39,613 bases of DNA from an uncultured Deferribacteres bacterium (GCA_913009825.1 CAJVYQ010000051.1:1-39613), one strand, 5' to 3'. Shown: positions 15,660-24,179, counted from the stretch's first letter. Notes: generated from the sequence alone by a model not told the origin. Made by a program: numbers and translations.

Positions 15660-17087
15660 ATGAAAAAAAGCATTTTTTTATTATCAGCCGTGATGGCCAT
15701 CAGCATGGTTTTGCCAAATCGTTCTCCCCTGTCGGCCATGGAAAACTACAAAGATGCACGCATCAAAGAGATACCGATTTCCATGCAGTGCTGGACATTC
15801 CGGAAATTCACCTTCGAAGAGACTCTGGCAAAAGTAAATGAACTGGGCATAAAATATCTGGAAGCCTATCCGGGTCAGCTACTGAGCAAATCTATGCCCG
15901 GCGCTATATTCGATCACAACATGAGTTTGTCACAGATCAAATGGGTGAAGAACCAATTGAAAAAACATGGTATCACATTGGTCAGTTACGGTGTAGTCGG
16001 TTTTGCCAACACGAAAGAGGCCACCAAAAAAGTATTCGAATTTGCCAAAAGAATGGGCATTCGCACTATTATGACCGAACCCAAAGATGACGATTTTTCA
16101 CTTCTGGACAAAATGGTGAAAAAATACGATATTCGCATCGCCATTCATAATCATCCCGTTCCTTCCAAATATGCCCATCCGGAAACCGTACTGATGCGCA
16201 TTGCCGGCTATGATGAGCGCATCGGTTCCTGTGCAGATACCGGCCACTGGATGCGTTCCGGTGTGAAACCCGTGGAAGCGCTGTTTGTCCTGCGCGGCAG
16301 AGTCTGGAATGTTCATCTGAAAGACCTCAATGAATTCGGTAACAAGCAGGCGTACGATGTGCCGTTCGGTTCCGGCAAAGCCAATATTCATGACATTTTA
16401 GCCGAATTGAGCCGGCAAAATTATTCCGGATTTCTGGCCATTGAACATGAACGCAAAGAAGATGCGATGAATCCTGTTCCTCCCATCCGAAAAGGGCTGG
16501 AGTATATTAAAAGCATTACCTATTATAAAGGGTACCAACAGATTTTAAAATCCCGGAACGGCAGGTTCAACAAACACGGCTGGAACCATTACGGTCCCGG
16601 ATATTTCATCCTGGATCAGAAAACCGGGATTCTGAAATCTCAGGGCGGCATGGGCTTATTCTGGTTCAGCGAAAAGAAATATAAAGATTTCATTCTGGAA
16701 CTGGATTTCAAATGCGCTAAAATTACCACCAATTCCGGCGTATTTCTGCGCGTACCGCAAATGCCCGTTAGCGATGATTACATCCACCACTCTTTCGAGA
16801 TCCAGATTGACGACAACAGCAAAGGCATTCATCGAACCGCCGCCGTTTACGACGCAGAAGCGCCAAAAATCAATGCCGAAAAAGCAACCGGTCAGTGGAA
16901 CCATTACAAAATCACCTTCACGGGCAGCAAGATAAAAGTGGAACTGAACGGCCAATTGGTGGTGGATTGGCAGGCCGAACCGCGCGGAAAAATCCGCGAT
17001 TTCGCACCGGCAGGCTACATCGGTCTGCAAAATCACGACAGCCGTTCACCGGTTTATTTCAGAAATGTTTATGTGAAAGAATTGTGA
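15660..17087 (+). CDS. Secreted sugar isomerase/epimerase-like TIM barrel fused to a DUF1080 (3-keto-glycoside-processing type) domain
   Basis: 475 aa from the ATG at 15660, chosen because AAGGAG lies 5 nt upstream and a signal peptide (MKKSIFLLSAVMAISMVLP) begins there; the upstream in-frame extension to 15495 has neither. Residues about 36-285 form a xylose-isomerase-like/AP-endonuclease-2 TIM barrel: QCWTFRKFTFEETL, AIHNHP, CADTGHWMRSG, VWNVHLKD and FLAIEHE, with the His/Glu/Asp metal ligands of that fold apparently kept. Residues about 300-475 form a DUF1080 (PF06439, concanavalin-like) domain: SQGGMGLFWFSEKKYKDFIL, NSGVFLRVP, FEIQIDD, WNHYKITFTGSKIKVELNGQ and IGLQNHDS. DUF1080 and sugar-isomerase-like proteins are both implicated in cleaving 3-keto-glycosides formed by Gfo/Idh/MocA dehydrogenases. 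A fusion would place two such activities on one exported chain. The exact reaction is inference. Confidence 0.9.
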   Translation: MKKSIFLLSAVMAISMVLPNRSPLSAMENYKDARIKEIPISMQCWTFRKFTFEETLAKVNELGIKYLEAYPGQLLSKSMPGAIFDHNMSLSQIKWVKNQLKKHGITLVSYGVVGFANTKEATKKVFEFAKRMGIRTIMTEPKDDDFSLLDKMVKKYDIRIAIHNHPVPSKYAHPETVLMRIAGYDERIGSCADTGHWMRSGVKPVEALFVLRGRVWNVHLKDLNEFGNKQAYDVPFGSGKANIHDILAELSRQNYSGFLAIEHERKEDAMNPVPPIRKGLEYIKSITYYKGYQQILKSRNGRFNKHGWNHYGPGYFILDQKTGILKSQGGMGLFWFSEKKYKDFILELDFKCAKITTNSGVFLRVPQMPVSDDYIHHSFEIQIDDNSKGIHRTAAVYDAEAPKINAEKATGQWNHYKITFTGSKIKVELNGQLVVDWQAEPRGKIRDFAPAGYIGLQNHDSRSPVYFRNVYVKEL

Positions 17088-17134
17088 GCGTAAAAGTTTA
17101 AAGTGAACTAAAGTTTTAAGTGACTAAAGTAGCT

Positions 17135-17374
17135 GTAACATTTTAGTTCTTTGAAAAACAAACGGTCTGTTATCAACATTTCTATTTACAAGATCATGTC
17201 ATTCCGAACAGAGTTCCGATTGTTTTTATCGGGACGAAGAGAGAAATCTCTACTAACAATGCAGACAAAGAGGCAGGAGATTTCCTACCCCAAAAAACGG
17301 GGATTCGGAATGACATCGATCAAACTAATGTAGATAATAAAAAGACACAGTTTTTCAAAAAATTAAAATGCTGC
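17135..17374. repeat. GTAACATTTTAG-family palindromic element
   Basis: The left end GTAACATTTTAGTTCTTTGA (from 17135) and the complement of the right end, GCAGCATTTTAATTTTTTGA (ending 17374), are related inverted repeats. Inside is a second hairpin bounded by TGTCATTCCGA and TCGGAATGACA. It has no coding capacity. The related complete element at 28001-28300 is interrupted by another insertion. Confidence 0.7.
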
Positions 17375-17551
17375 GAAATTGGAAATCAAAACACTAAATT
17401 TGATCGATTGAAGATCGGGTTACCGGATCGACTTGCGGTAGCTTAAACAATTGGGAGAGATGAAGACCCCTCAGTTTTGGTAAAGACCTAAACGTCGGAA
17501 AATCGAGATAATCCGACTTTTTTTCCATCACGCTAAATGGAGATAAACACA

Positions 17552-18499
17552 ATGAAAACAAACCGCCGTAATTTCTTAAAAACTGCAGGCCTTGGCATTG
17601 CCGGATTGAATTTAACCGGTCTTATTTCAGAAAATCTGTTTGCAGCAAACGGACCGGGTGTCGCCGGGGTTGGCATGTGCGATTGGAATTTGGGTAAGAC
17701 CGCTTCGCCGGAGGCTGTCCCCAAAGCCAAAAAAGCCGGATTACAGGGAATCCAGGTCAGCGTCGGCACCGATCCGCGCAATATTCCTTTGCGGGATCAA
17801 TCAGTGCGCAGAAAATATCTGGAACTGGGCAAGCAGTACGGCATCCGGTTCCATTCTGTTGCCGCCGGCGGCATATTGAACAAGATACCTCTGGCTACGG
17901 AACCGCAATCCGCTGTTTACGTTATCGATGCCGTCGAAGCGGCTGCAGCATTGGGAGCAAAAAATATTCTCATCGCTTTTTTTGGCAACGGTGATTTAAG
18001 ACTGAGAAACAGCGAAGGGAAATTCCGCGATGTAAAAGACGGCAGGTTTTCGTCCTATGAATTAAATTCCAAACATGTAAAACGCGTTGTTGAAGCGTTG
18101 CGTCAGATTGTACCCCGCGCCGAAGATGCCGGGGTGGCTCTGGGAATTGAAAACACCATCACGGCAAAACAGAACCTGGAAATCATCGATCAGATCGGCT
18201 CCGAAATGGTGCAAGTCTATTACGACGTGGGCAACTCCTGGGGCAACGGCTACGATGTTCCCGCCGAACTGCGGATGCTCGCTAAAAACAGGATTTGTGA
18301 AGTACATCTGAAAGATTGGAAAACTCCTTTGCTGGGCAGTGCGGAAGGAATGGTGGATATGGGTCGGTGTGCCAAAGCGCTCGCCGACATCGGTTATGAT
18401 AAATGGCTGGTATTGGAAACCAGCGGACGTAAAGGTAAATTTTTTGAGGATACCAGAGCCAATGTGGCATTTGTGAAAAAGACTTTTCGTATGGGATGA
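17552..18499 (+). CDS. Tat-exported sugar phosphate isomerase/epimerase-like TIM-barrel protein
   Basis: 315 aa from the ATG at 17552; GGAG lies about 9 nt upstream, and the ATG at 17537 overlaps that site and is less likely. The N-terminus MKTNRRNFLKTAGLGIAGLN is a twin-arginine signal (RRNFLK), with cleavage near LFAAN. The remainder is an AP-endonuclease-2/xylose-isomerase-like barrel with metal-ligand segments GIENTI, VYYDVGN, EVHLKDWK and LVLETSG. The length is normal for the family. Tat export implies folding with a metal in the cytoplasm and action in the periplasm. Members act as hexulose epimerases, inositol-pathway enzymes or 3-keto-glycoside lyases; this one cannot be assigned. It lies 464 bp after the fused isomerase-DUF1080 gene on the same strand, with a repeat element between. 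Confidence 0.9.
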   Translation: MKTNRRNFLKTAGLGIAGLNLTGLISENLFAANGPGVAGVGMCDWNLGKTASPEAVPKAKKAGLQGIQVSVGTDPRNIPLRDQSVRRKYLELGKQYGIRFHSVAAGGILNKIPLATEPQSAVYVIDAVEAAAALGAKNILIAFFGNGDLRLRNSEGKFRDVKDGRFSSYELNSKHVKRVVEALRQIVPRAEDAGVALGIENTITAKQNLEIIDQIGSEMVQVYYDVGNSWGNGYDVPAELRMLAKNRICEVHLKDWKTPLLGSAEGMVDMGRCAKALADIGYDKWLVLETSGRKGKFFEDTRANVAFVKKTFRMG

Positions 18500-18597
18500 C
18501 GTTTTTTACTGTTTTTCAGAGTTTTTGGACAGACACTAACCTGAAAAATTCATTCGCCACAAAGGCACAAAGACTTAATTGACAATATTTTATATGG

Positions 18598-18749
18598 ACC
18601 TGAATTGAGCGATTCTCATGTCATTCCGTAGGAATCTTGTTGGTTTAGTGCACAGAACTAACAAGATTCTTTCCCGCCTGCGGTCGGGCAGGCAGAATGA
18701 CAAAACTCTTTGGGTGGTTGTTTCAAACTAAGAATCGCTCAATTTAGGA
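18598..18749 (+). repeat. ACCTGAATTGAGCG element, copy C, with 3-bp target duplication
   Basis: The ends ACCTGAATTGAGCGATTCT and AGAATCGCTCAATTTAGGA are inverted. TGG occurs on both sides (18595-18597, 18750-18752). The interior is the TGTCATTCC core also found at 14725-14808. The flanks at about 18549-18575 and 18990-19010 carry inverted copies of a CTTAGTG...CTCTGTGGCA-like sequence. Confidence 0.8.
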
Positions 18750-18758
18750 TGGATTAAT

Positions 18759-18909
18759 ATGTAATCAATCACAGGGATTCAGGTACAAAATGTCATTCAG
18801 GAAGAATACTGTTAGTTCTGTGGTATAAATCAACAAGATTCTTCCTGAATAACATAATTGCTACTCAACGTCGCTATTATATAATCTTAAATCCCGTGAT
18901 TGGTTACAT
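18759..18909. repeat. Palindromic element with 4-bp TAAT target duplication
   Basis: The left end ATGTAATCAATCACAGGGATT and the complement of the right end, ATGTAACCAATCACGGGATTT, match at most positions. TAAT flanks both sides (18755-18758, 18910-18913). The centre is another AATGTCATTC-type hairpin with AGGAAGAAT/ATTCTTCCT arms. Confidence 0.75.
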
Positions 18910-19056
18910 TAATATTCTAACAGATGAATGCGGGAAAAAAACTGAGTTTAAATTACTAAGATGCAGTAATTGCAATATTTTTCGTGACTTAGTGTCTCTG
19001 TGGCAAAAGTTTATGAATAATGCAGACTAAATAATTGCCGACAATTTTTATTCACC

Positions 19057-19156
19057 GATTTTTTCAATTTCTCTGCGTCCTCTGCGCCTCTGCGTTAAAA
19101 GACAGGCGCTCTTAAACGCAGAGAACACAGAATTTTTCAAAGAACTGAAATGTTAC
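19057..19156. repeat. CTCTGCG hairpin element, copy 1
   Basis: It begins GATTTTTTCAATTTCTCTGC and contains a hairpin of CTCTGCG-rich arms around ACAGGCGCT. It ends TTTTTCAAAGAACTGAAATG followed by TTAC, the complement of the GTAACA(C/T)TTTAG terminus. A second copy with the same order lies at 39460-39577. Confidence 0.7.
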
Positions 19157-19231
19157 CGAAATCTTTAAACAAAATGCTGGATCATCCTATTCTGTCCACC
19201 CCTATATAATGAAGGGAACAAAAAAACGACT

Positions 19232-20752
19232 ATGCTGACAAAAACGGGACGAATTCTGAAAAGCAAATTATTCATCGGTTTTTTGCTGGGCATCATTACC
19301 ATTTTTTCAATCCATAAAGCAGTTGACTATACTTCCTCGGATCCATTCTGCACGTCCTGTCACATCCATCCTCATGCCACGGTTTCCTGGAAGCGCTCCA
19401 CCCATTACGACAACAGGAACGGCATTGTGGTACACTGTGTGGAATGCCATCTACCGACCGGGGGTGTAAGCTACTACACCGAAAAGATGCGCCTGGGATT
19501 GCAGGATATTTTCGGTGTAGTTTTCAAAGAACCATCTCAATTCAATTGGGATGAAAAATCACGATTGGATCATGCCGTTACCTACACCTACAAAGAATCC
19601 TGCCTGCGCTGCCATCAAAATCTGTTTCCGCTGACATTGTCAAAAAAAGGCGAAGAGGCACATCTGCATTACAGCCAGAATCCTGGCCAGATTCGATGTA
19701 TAAACTGCCATCTCTACGTCGGTCACTATTCGGAACAAGCGCAGCAAGTGGGAGCATTTGGCAAAACGGAAAAGAAACCGGCGGGAGTTTACGCCAAACC
19801 GGCCGCCATGGAAAAATTTGAAAATTTCACCGAATTCATTCCGGGTTCGCGGGTCAAATTCGATATGATTGCCATCCCCGGTGGAACTTTCAAAATGGGC
19901 AGTCCGCCATCAGAACCGTACCGGGATGAAGACGAAGGGCCGGTTCGAACCGTGCAGATCAGCCCCTTCTGGATAGGAAAGGTTGAAGTTACCTGGGATG
20001 AATACGAAGCTTTCTACCGCCAGACCGCAGCAGAAGGCAGAACCGGTACCCGCCGGATTTACGCACAAAAAGTTTCAACCCCGGACGCCATCACCGGCGC
20101 TACGCCGCCTTACGGCAATCCGGACCAGCGCTGGGGCAAGGGAGCCCGACCAGCAATTACCATGACGCACCATGCTGCCACGGTTTATTGCCGGTGGCTC
20201 TCTAAAGTGACCGGGAAAAAATATCGCCTGCCAACCGAAGCGGAATGGGAATACGCCTGCCGCGGCGGAACAGAGTCCTCCTATTTTTTCCCCGGTGATG
20301 TGAAAAAATTTACCGGTAAACGTTTCCTGAACAAAATTGTCGGCGTCGATACGGCTGTTATCAATCGCTACGTCATTTACGCGGAAAACAGCAAAGGGAA
20401 AACGGCGGAACCGTGGCAGGTTAAACCCAATCCGTGCGGACTTTTGAATATGAGCGGCAATGTGTGGGAATTTTGTTCCGATTGGTATTCTCCGCAAGCT
20501 TACGCACGCAACGCCGGCGAAAAAATAGTGGCGGACCCAACCGGGCCGAAAAAAGGAACCGGGCATGTCGTCCGCGGCGGTTCCTTCAAAAGCGATGCGG
20601 TGGATGTCCGTTCCGCCGCCCGCGATTACACCCGGCACGATGACTGGCTGGTGACCGATCCGCAAATTCCCAAAAGTATCTGGTGGTATTCGGATTGTAT
20701 CGATGTGGGTTTCCGCGTCGTATGCGAGTATGAAGGAGGAAAGATAAAGTAA
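19232..20752 (+). CDS. NapC/NrfH-like tetrahaem cytochrome fused to a SUMF1/formylglycine-generating-enzyme-like domain
   Basis: 506 aa. Residues 12-30 form a single membrane anchor. Four CxxCH motifs follow at C40 (CTSCH), C69 (CVECH), C124 (CLRCH) and C156 (CINCH), with spacing like that of NapC/NirT/NrfH membrane quinol dehydrogenases. Residues about 209-503 form a SUMF1/FGE-type domain: MIAIPGGTFKMGS, FWIGKVEVTWDEYEAF, YRLPTEAEWEYACRGG, LLNMSGNVWEFCSDWY, VVRGGSF and DVGFRVV. In sulfatase-activating FGE the catalytic cysteines lie just after the GGS(Y/F) motif; here that segment reads SDAVDVRSAARD and contains no cysteine. The domain is therefore probably not a formylglycine synthase but a structural or other-function relative. 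The protein should sit in the cytoplasmic membrane with both modules in the periplasm. It lies between Tat-exported sugar enzymes. The Shine-Dalgarno (GAAGGGA) is unusually far from the ATG, so the start is less certain. Confidence 0.88.
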   Translation: MLTKTGRILKSKLFIGFLLGIITIFSIHKAVDYTSSDPFCTSCHIHPHATVSWKRSTHYDNRNGIVVHCVECHLPTGGVSYYTEKMRLGLQDIFGVVFKEPSQFNWDEKSRLDHAVTYTYKESCLRCHQNLFPLTLSKKGEEAHLHYSQNPGQIRCINCHLYVGHYSEQAQQVGAFGKTEKKPAGVYAKPAAMEKFENFTEFIPGSRVKFDMIAIPGGTFKMGSPPSEPYRDEDEGPVRTVQISPFWIGKVEVTWDEYEAFYRQTAAEGRTGTRRIYAQKVSTPDAITGATPPYGNPDQRWGKGARPAITMTHHAATVYCRWLSKVTGKKYRLPTEAEWEYACRGGTESSYFFPGDVKKFTGKRFLNKIVGVDTAVINRYVIYAENSKGKTAEPWQVKPNPCGLLNMSGNVWEFCSDWYSPQAYARNAGEKIVADPTGPKKGTGHVVRGGSFKSDAVDVRSAARDYTRHDDWLVTDPQIPKSIWWYSDCIDVGFRVVCEYEGGKIK

Positions 20753-20778
20753 AACTGAAAAGAGAATTTGTTATTCGG

Positions 20779-20996
20779 ACCTGAATTGAGCGATTCTAAT
20801 GTCATTCCGTAGGAATCTTGTTGGTTTAGTGCACAGAACTAACATGATTCTTTCCCGCCTGCGGCGGGCGAAAGCAGCCTGCCCGCCGCAGGCGGGGAAT
20901 CCGATAAAATCACAAACTTATAGATTCCCGCTCCCCACTTTTGTGAGGACAAGCTTCGCGGGAATGGCAGAAAAGTGGAGTTTTCGGACAGACACT
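20779..20996 (+). repeat. Composite palindromic element, copy D
   Basis: It starts like the ACCTGAATTGAGCG family and continues with the TGTCATTCCGTAGGAATC core and a large GC-rich palindrome (CCGCCTGCGGCGGGC with CCCGCCGCAGGCGGG). It ends TTTTCGGACAGACACT, the terminus of the AGTGTCTGAAC family. It is a chimera of two families, probably from one element inserting into the other or from recombination. It fills the gap before the Gfo/Idh/MocA gene. Confidence 0.65.
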
Positions 20997-21078
20997 AATT
21001 CGTGACCATGTAACCTATTACATTTTTAAAACAGTACGCATTTTTTTATTCCGGCAAACAAAAAAAAGGAGAAGAGCC

Positions 21079-22422
21079 ATGAAAGACGAAAAATCAACCT
21101 TAAACCGGCGTCAATTTTTGGGTACCGCCACGGCCGCAGGAGCCATCGGCGCGGTGGGAATCGGCGCTATGATGAACTCCTGCGGCAAACCGGCGGTGGA
21201 TTTAAAATTACCTCCGCTTTTAGATGTGGCGCCCGACGGACCCGAATTGACGGCGGGACTGGTCGGCTGCGGCGGCCGCGGCACGGGAGCGGCGGCCCAA
21301 TTTCTCAGCGCCGGCCCCAATCTAAAGATCATCGCCCTGGCCGACGTTTTCCGGGACCGGCTGGATTCCTGTCGTCAGAGATTAACCGATAAGCCTGGTT
21401 TTGAAGTGACCAATGAGAATTGCTTCATCGGCTTCGACGCTTACAGGAAATTGATCGATTCCGGCGTGGATGTGGTTTTACTGGCAACGCCCCCCCATTT
21501 CCGGCCGGAGCATTTTGCCGCGGCCATCAAAGCGCGCAAACATGTTTTTATGGAAAAACCGGTCGCCGTAGATCCGGTCGGCGCCCGCTCTGTTATGAGC
21601 ACCGCCAAAAAAGCGGACGCCGCCGGCTTGTCCGTTGTCACCGGCACACAGAGACGTCATCAACGGGATTACATTGAAACCTTCAAACGCGTCGCCGGCG
21701 GCGAAATCGGCGAGATTGTTTCCGCCAACTGTTACTGGAACGGCGGGCAGCTTTGGTACAAAACGCAGCAATCCGGCTGGTCGGATATGGAATATATGAT
21801 CCGCGATTGGGTGAACTGGTGCTGGCTTTCCGGCGATCACATTGTTGAGCAGCATGTGCACAACTTAGATGTTATCAACTGGTTCACCGGAAAACATCCG
21901 GTAAAGACAGTGGGTTTCGGTGGACGGCACCGGCGCGTCACCGGCGATCAGTATGATTTCTTCAGTGTTGATTATGTTTTTGACGACAGCAAACATCTGC
22001 ACAGCATGTGCCGGCAGATCGATGGTTGTGCGAACAATGTTTCGGAATTTATCATGGGCACAAAAGGCCATTCAAATTGCAGAAACACTATCTGGAAACC
22101 GGACGGTTCCGTGAGATGGAACTACCCCTATTTGAAAGACGACAAAGGGAAAACGCACCTGAAAGTAGGGCCATATTTTCAGGAACATATCGATCTGGTC
22201 ACCGCCATTCGCACTAACAAACCGGTCGATTACGCAGAGAATACGGCCATTTCCACATTAGTAGCGATTATGGGACGCATTTCCGCCTATACCGGCAAGG
22301 AGATCACCTGGGATGAAATGATGAAATCCGGTCTGCGTCTGGGTCCGACAGAGTACGCGCTCGGCCCTGTCGATATGAAAGCCGTACCGCCTACGCCCGG
22401 GACGGAAAAAAGAAGAAGTTGA
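21079..22422 (+). CDS. Tat-exported Gfo/Idh/MocA-family oxidoreductase
   Basis: 447 aa. The N-terminal twin-arginine signal is LNRRQFLGTATAAGAIGAVG. A Cys in MMNSCGK near residue 36 could make it a lipoprotein. The Rossmann fold starts at about 59 (GLVGCGGRGTGAAAQFL), with LADVFRDRL after strand 2 and FMEKPVAVD, the family's EKP catalytic segment, near residue 155. The catalytic His motif is GDHIVEQHVHNLDVINWF, and the C-terminal half is the usual open-sheet substrate domain. These enzymes oxidise or reduce sugar hydroxyls with tightly bound or diffusible NAD(P). Exported members are common in Planctomycetes, Verrucomicrobia and FCB bacteria, and several make 3-keto-glycosides. Genomic proximity to exported isomerase-like and DUF1080 proteins suggests that it starts such a pathway. 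The start is supported by AAGGAG upstream. Confidence 0.92.
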   Translation: MKDEKSTLNRRQFLGTATAAGAIGAVGIGAMMNSCGKPAVDLKLPPLLDVAPDGPELTAGLVGCGGRGTGAAAQFLSAGPNLKIIALADVFRDRLDSCRQRLTDKPGFEVTNENCFIGFDAYRKLIDSGVDVVLLATPPHFRPEHFAAAIKARKHVFMEKPVAVDPVGARSVMSTAKKADAAGLSVVTGTQRRHQRDYIETFKRVAGGEIGEIVSANCYWNGGQLWYKTQQSGWSDMEYMIRDWVNWCWLSGDHIVEQHVHNLDVINWFTGKHPVKTVGFGGRHRRVTGDQYDFFSVDYVFDDSKHLHSMCRQIDGCANNVSEFIMGTKGHSNCRNTIWKPDGSVRWNYPYLKDDKGKTHLKVGPYFQEHIDLVTAIRTNKPVDYAENTAISTLVAIMGRISAYTGKEITWDEMMKSGLRLGPTEYALGPVDMKAVPPTPGTEKRRS

Positions 22423-22478
22423 CAAACCGGCGCAGAAGTTCAACTACTGAAACGAAAAGTATTTGAATATTAAATATC

Positions 22479-22530
22479 GAATATGGAATGTCGAATGATG
22501 AAATGCTGAATTCTTCGACATTCCATATTC
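22479..22530. repeat. Hairpin with 17-bp perfect arms
   Basis: GAATATGGAATGTCGAA (22479-22495) pairs with TTCGACATTCCATATTC (22514-22530). It lies 57 bp after the Gfo/Idh/MocA stop codon. There is no U-tract directly after the stem, so I treat it as a repeat rather than a terminator. Confidence 0.65.
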
Positions 22531-22618
22531 ATTGTTACTTGTTTATCTATAGGGAACAGCGTTATTGTAATTGCTCAAGCTGTCCGCTAAATACACGAAA
22601 AACACGAAAACATCTTTA

Positions 22619-22737
22619 ACCTGAACCGGGCGATTGCAGGGCGGTTCGCTGAATCGCCGGCCGTATTTGCACCTAAAATGAAAATCCGTAGAGTAATAAA
22701 AACAAGCTCAAAAACAAGAAAATCGCTCAATTCAGGT
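22619..22737 (-). repeat. 119-bp palindromic element, copy E
   Basis: Read on the minus strand it starts ACCTGAATTGAGCGATTTTC, carries GGCGATTCAGCGAACCGCC and ends GGTTCAGGT. It has the same length and layout as copy B at 5379-5497 but the opposite orientation. The flanking triplets TTA and TCA differ by one base, so the duplication has decayed or is absent. Confidence 0.75.
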
Positions 22738-22761
22738 TCAACGATCACCTTCTGTGTATTA

Positions 22762-22919
22762 AGTGTCTGACCGAAAACTCTGAAAAACAGTAAAAAATGT
22801 CATTTCTGCGAAGCTTGTCCTCACGAAAGTGGGGAGCAGGAATCCAATAAAATCCCACACTTATAGATTCCTCAGGCACGGCGGGAATGACAGAAAAGTT
22901 GGGTTTTCGTTCAGGCGCT
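22762..22919. repeat. AGTGTCTGA-type palindromic element, copy 2
   Basis: The ends AGTGTCTGACCGAAAACTC and TTTTCGTTCAGGCGCT are inverted and related to 5505-5605. The interior is a TGTCATTTCTGC...GGGAATGACA hairpin with GAAAGTGGGGAGCAGGAATC, which also occurs in the opposite orientation within 20779-20996. Confidence 0.65.
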
Positions 22920-22987
22920 ATTTAGTTTTTTCCTGCCTGGAGCAGACAGGCACGGGCTGAATAGTTACTAAAAATTCAGGAGTCTCT

Positions 22988-24052
22988 TTGAACACATCTT
23001 TCCAACCCGATTATCGCCACATGCTGGATGTGCTCCGCAACAAACGTCCCGGCCGTTTGCCGGTTTACGAGCACATCATCAGTCCTGTCATCATGGAAGA
23101 GATTCTGCATACCCCATTTGCCGAACAGATACAGGGCAATGAGAGCGATATGAAAGAATTTTTCCGTCAGTATTGCCGCTTTTTCCGGGAGATGACGTAC
23201 GACACCGTTTCTTTTGAAATTTGCATCACCGATATTTTACCGGATCACGGCGCAATTATGGGCGGCAGGCCGGGACCGGTTCAAAACCGGGAAGATTTTG
23301 CAAAATATCCCTGGGACGAATTGCCGGAAATCTATTGGCAAGTTGCCGAACCGGGATTCGATTTGCTCTGTGAGCAGCTTCCGGCCGGCATGAAAGCGCT
23401 GGGCGGCGTGGGCAACGGCGTTCTGGAAATCAGCGAGGATCTGGTTGGTTTCGAATATCTCTGTTACATGCTGGCGGACGATCCCGAACTATTCGCAAAC
23501 CTCTATGAGAAAATCGGCCATCTGATGACAACGATCTGGCGACGTTTTCTTGCTAAATATAGTGAACATTATGCCGTCTGCCGCTTCGGCGATGATCTTG
23601 GTTTCAAAACCAGTACTCTGCTCCGGCCGGATACAATCCGCAACTACATCGTTCCCCAGTACAAAAAAATCGTTGATCTGATCCATGCGCATCAAAAGCC
23701 GTTTTTGTGGCACTCATGCGGCAATATTTTTGCCGTCATGGAAGATATAATTGCCATCGGCATCGACGCAAAGCATTCCAACGAAGATATTATCGCACCA
23801 TTCGAAAAATGGATTTCTCTTTACGGCGATCGCATCGGTCTGCTGGGCGGCATTGATGTGAATATTTTGTGCAATTTTAAGCCGGACGAAATCAGGGAAA
23901 AAGTATTCGCGGCAGGGCAAAATTTTCGCCGGCCGGCAAACGGGTACGCCCTCGGCTCCGGGAACTCCATCCCAGACTATATCCCGGTTGACGGCTACCT
24001 CGCCATGATCGAGGCGGCGCAGAGAATCAGGGAAAAAGAGAGAAAACAATAA
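22988..24052 (+). CDS. Uroporphyrinogen decarboxylase (URO-D) superfamily protein
   Basis: 354 aa with a probable TTG start at 22988, supported by AGGAG (22978-22982) five bases upstream; the next in-frame ATG would cut 11 conserved-looking residues. The whole length is a URO-D/methylcobamide:CoM-methyltransferase-like barrel. The segment LWHSCGN near residue 240 keeps the His-x-Cys zinc pair of the MtaA/MtbA branch, but at the position expected for the third ligand the sequence is LGSGNSIPDYIP without Cys. That argues against a classical corrinoid methyltransferase and matches a poorly characterised URO-D branch. No haem-biosynthesis genes are nearby, so true HemE is unlikely. A RACo-like protein occurs at 28346-30199, but no corrinoid-binding protein is in the window. 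No signal peptide; cytoplasmic. Confidence 0.85.
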   Translation: MNTSFQPDYRHMLDVLRNKRPGRLPVYEHIISPVIMEEILHTPFAEQIQGNESDMKEFFRQYCRFFREMTYDTVSFEICITDILPDHGAIMGGRPGPVQNREDFAKYPWDELPEIYWQVAEPGFDLLCEQLPAGMKALGGVGNGVLEISEDLVGFEYLCYMLADDPELFANLYEKIGHLMTTIWRRFLAKYSEHYAVCRFGDDLGFKTSTLLRPDTIRNYIVPQYKKIVDLIHAHQKPFLWHSCGNIFAVMEDIIAIGIDAKHSNEDIIAPFEKWISLYGDRIGLLGGIDVNILCNFKPDEIREKVFAAGQNFRRPANGYALGSGNSIPDYIPVDGYLAMIEAAQRIREKERKQ

Positions 24053-24179
24053 AAGGAAACAGGGGGCAACTCCTTCACCAACGGACATCTTTTATCTAAT
24101 TTTATTCACTATTTTCTCATATATGTCTAATATTATTTGATTATCTTCCGTTAATTCCTTATATTATTCCCACCATTTA

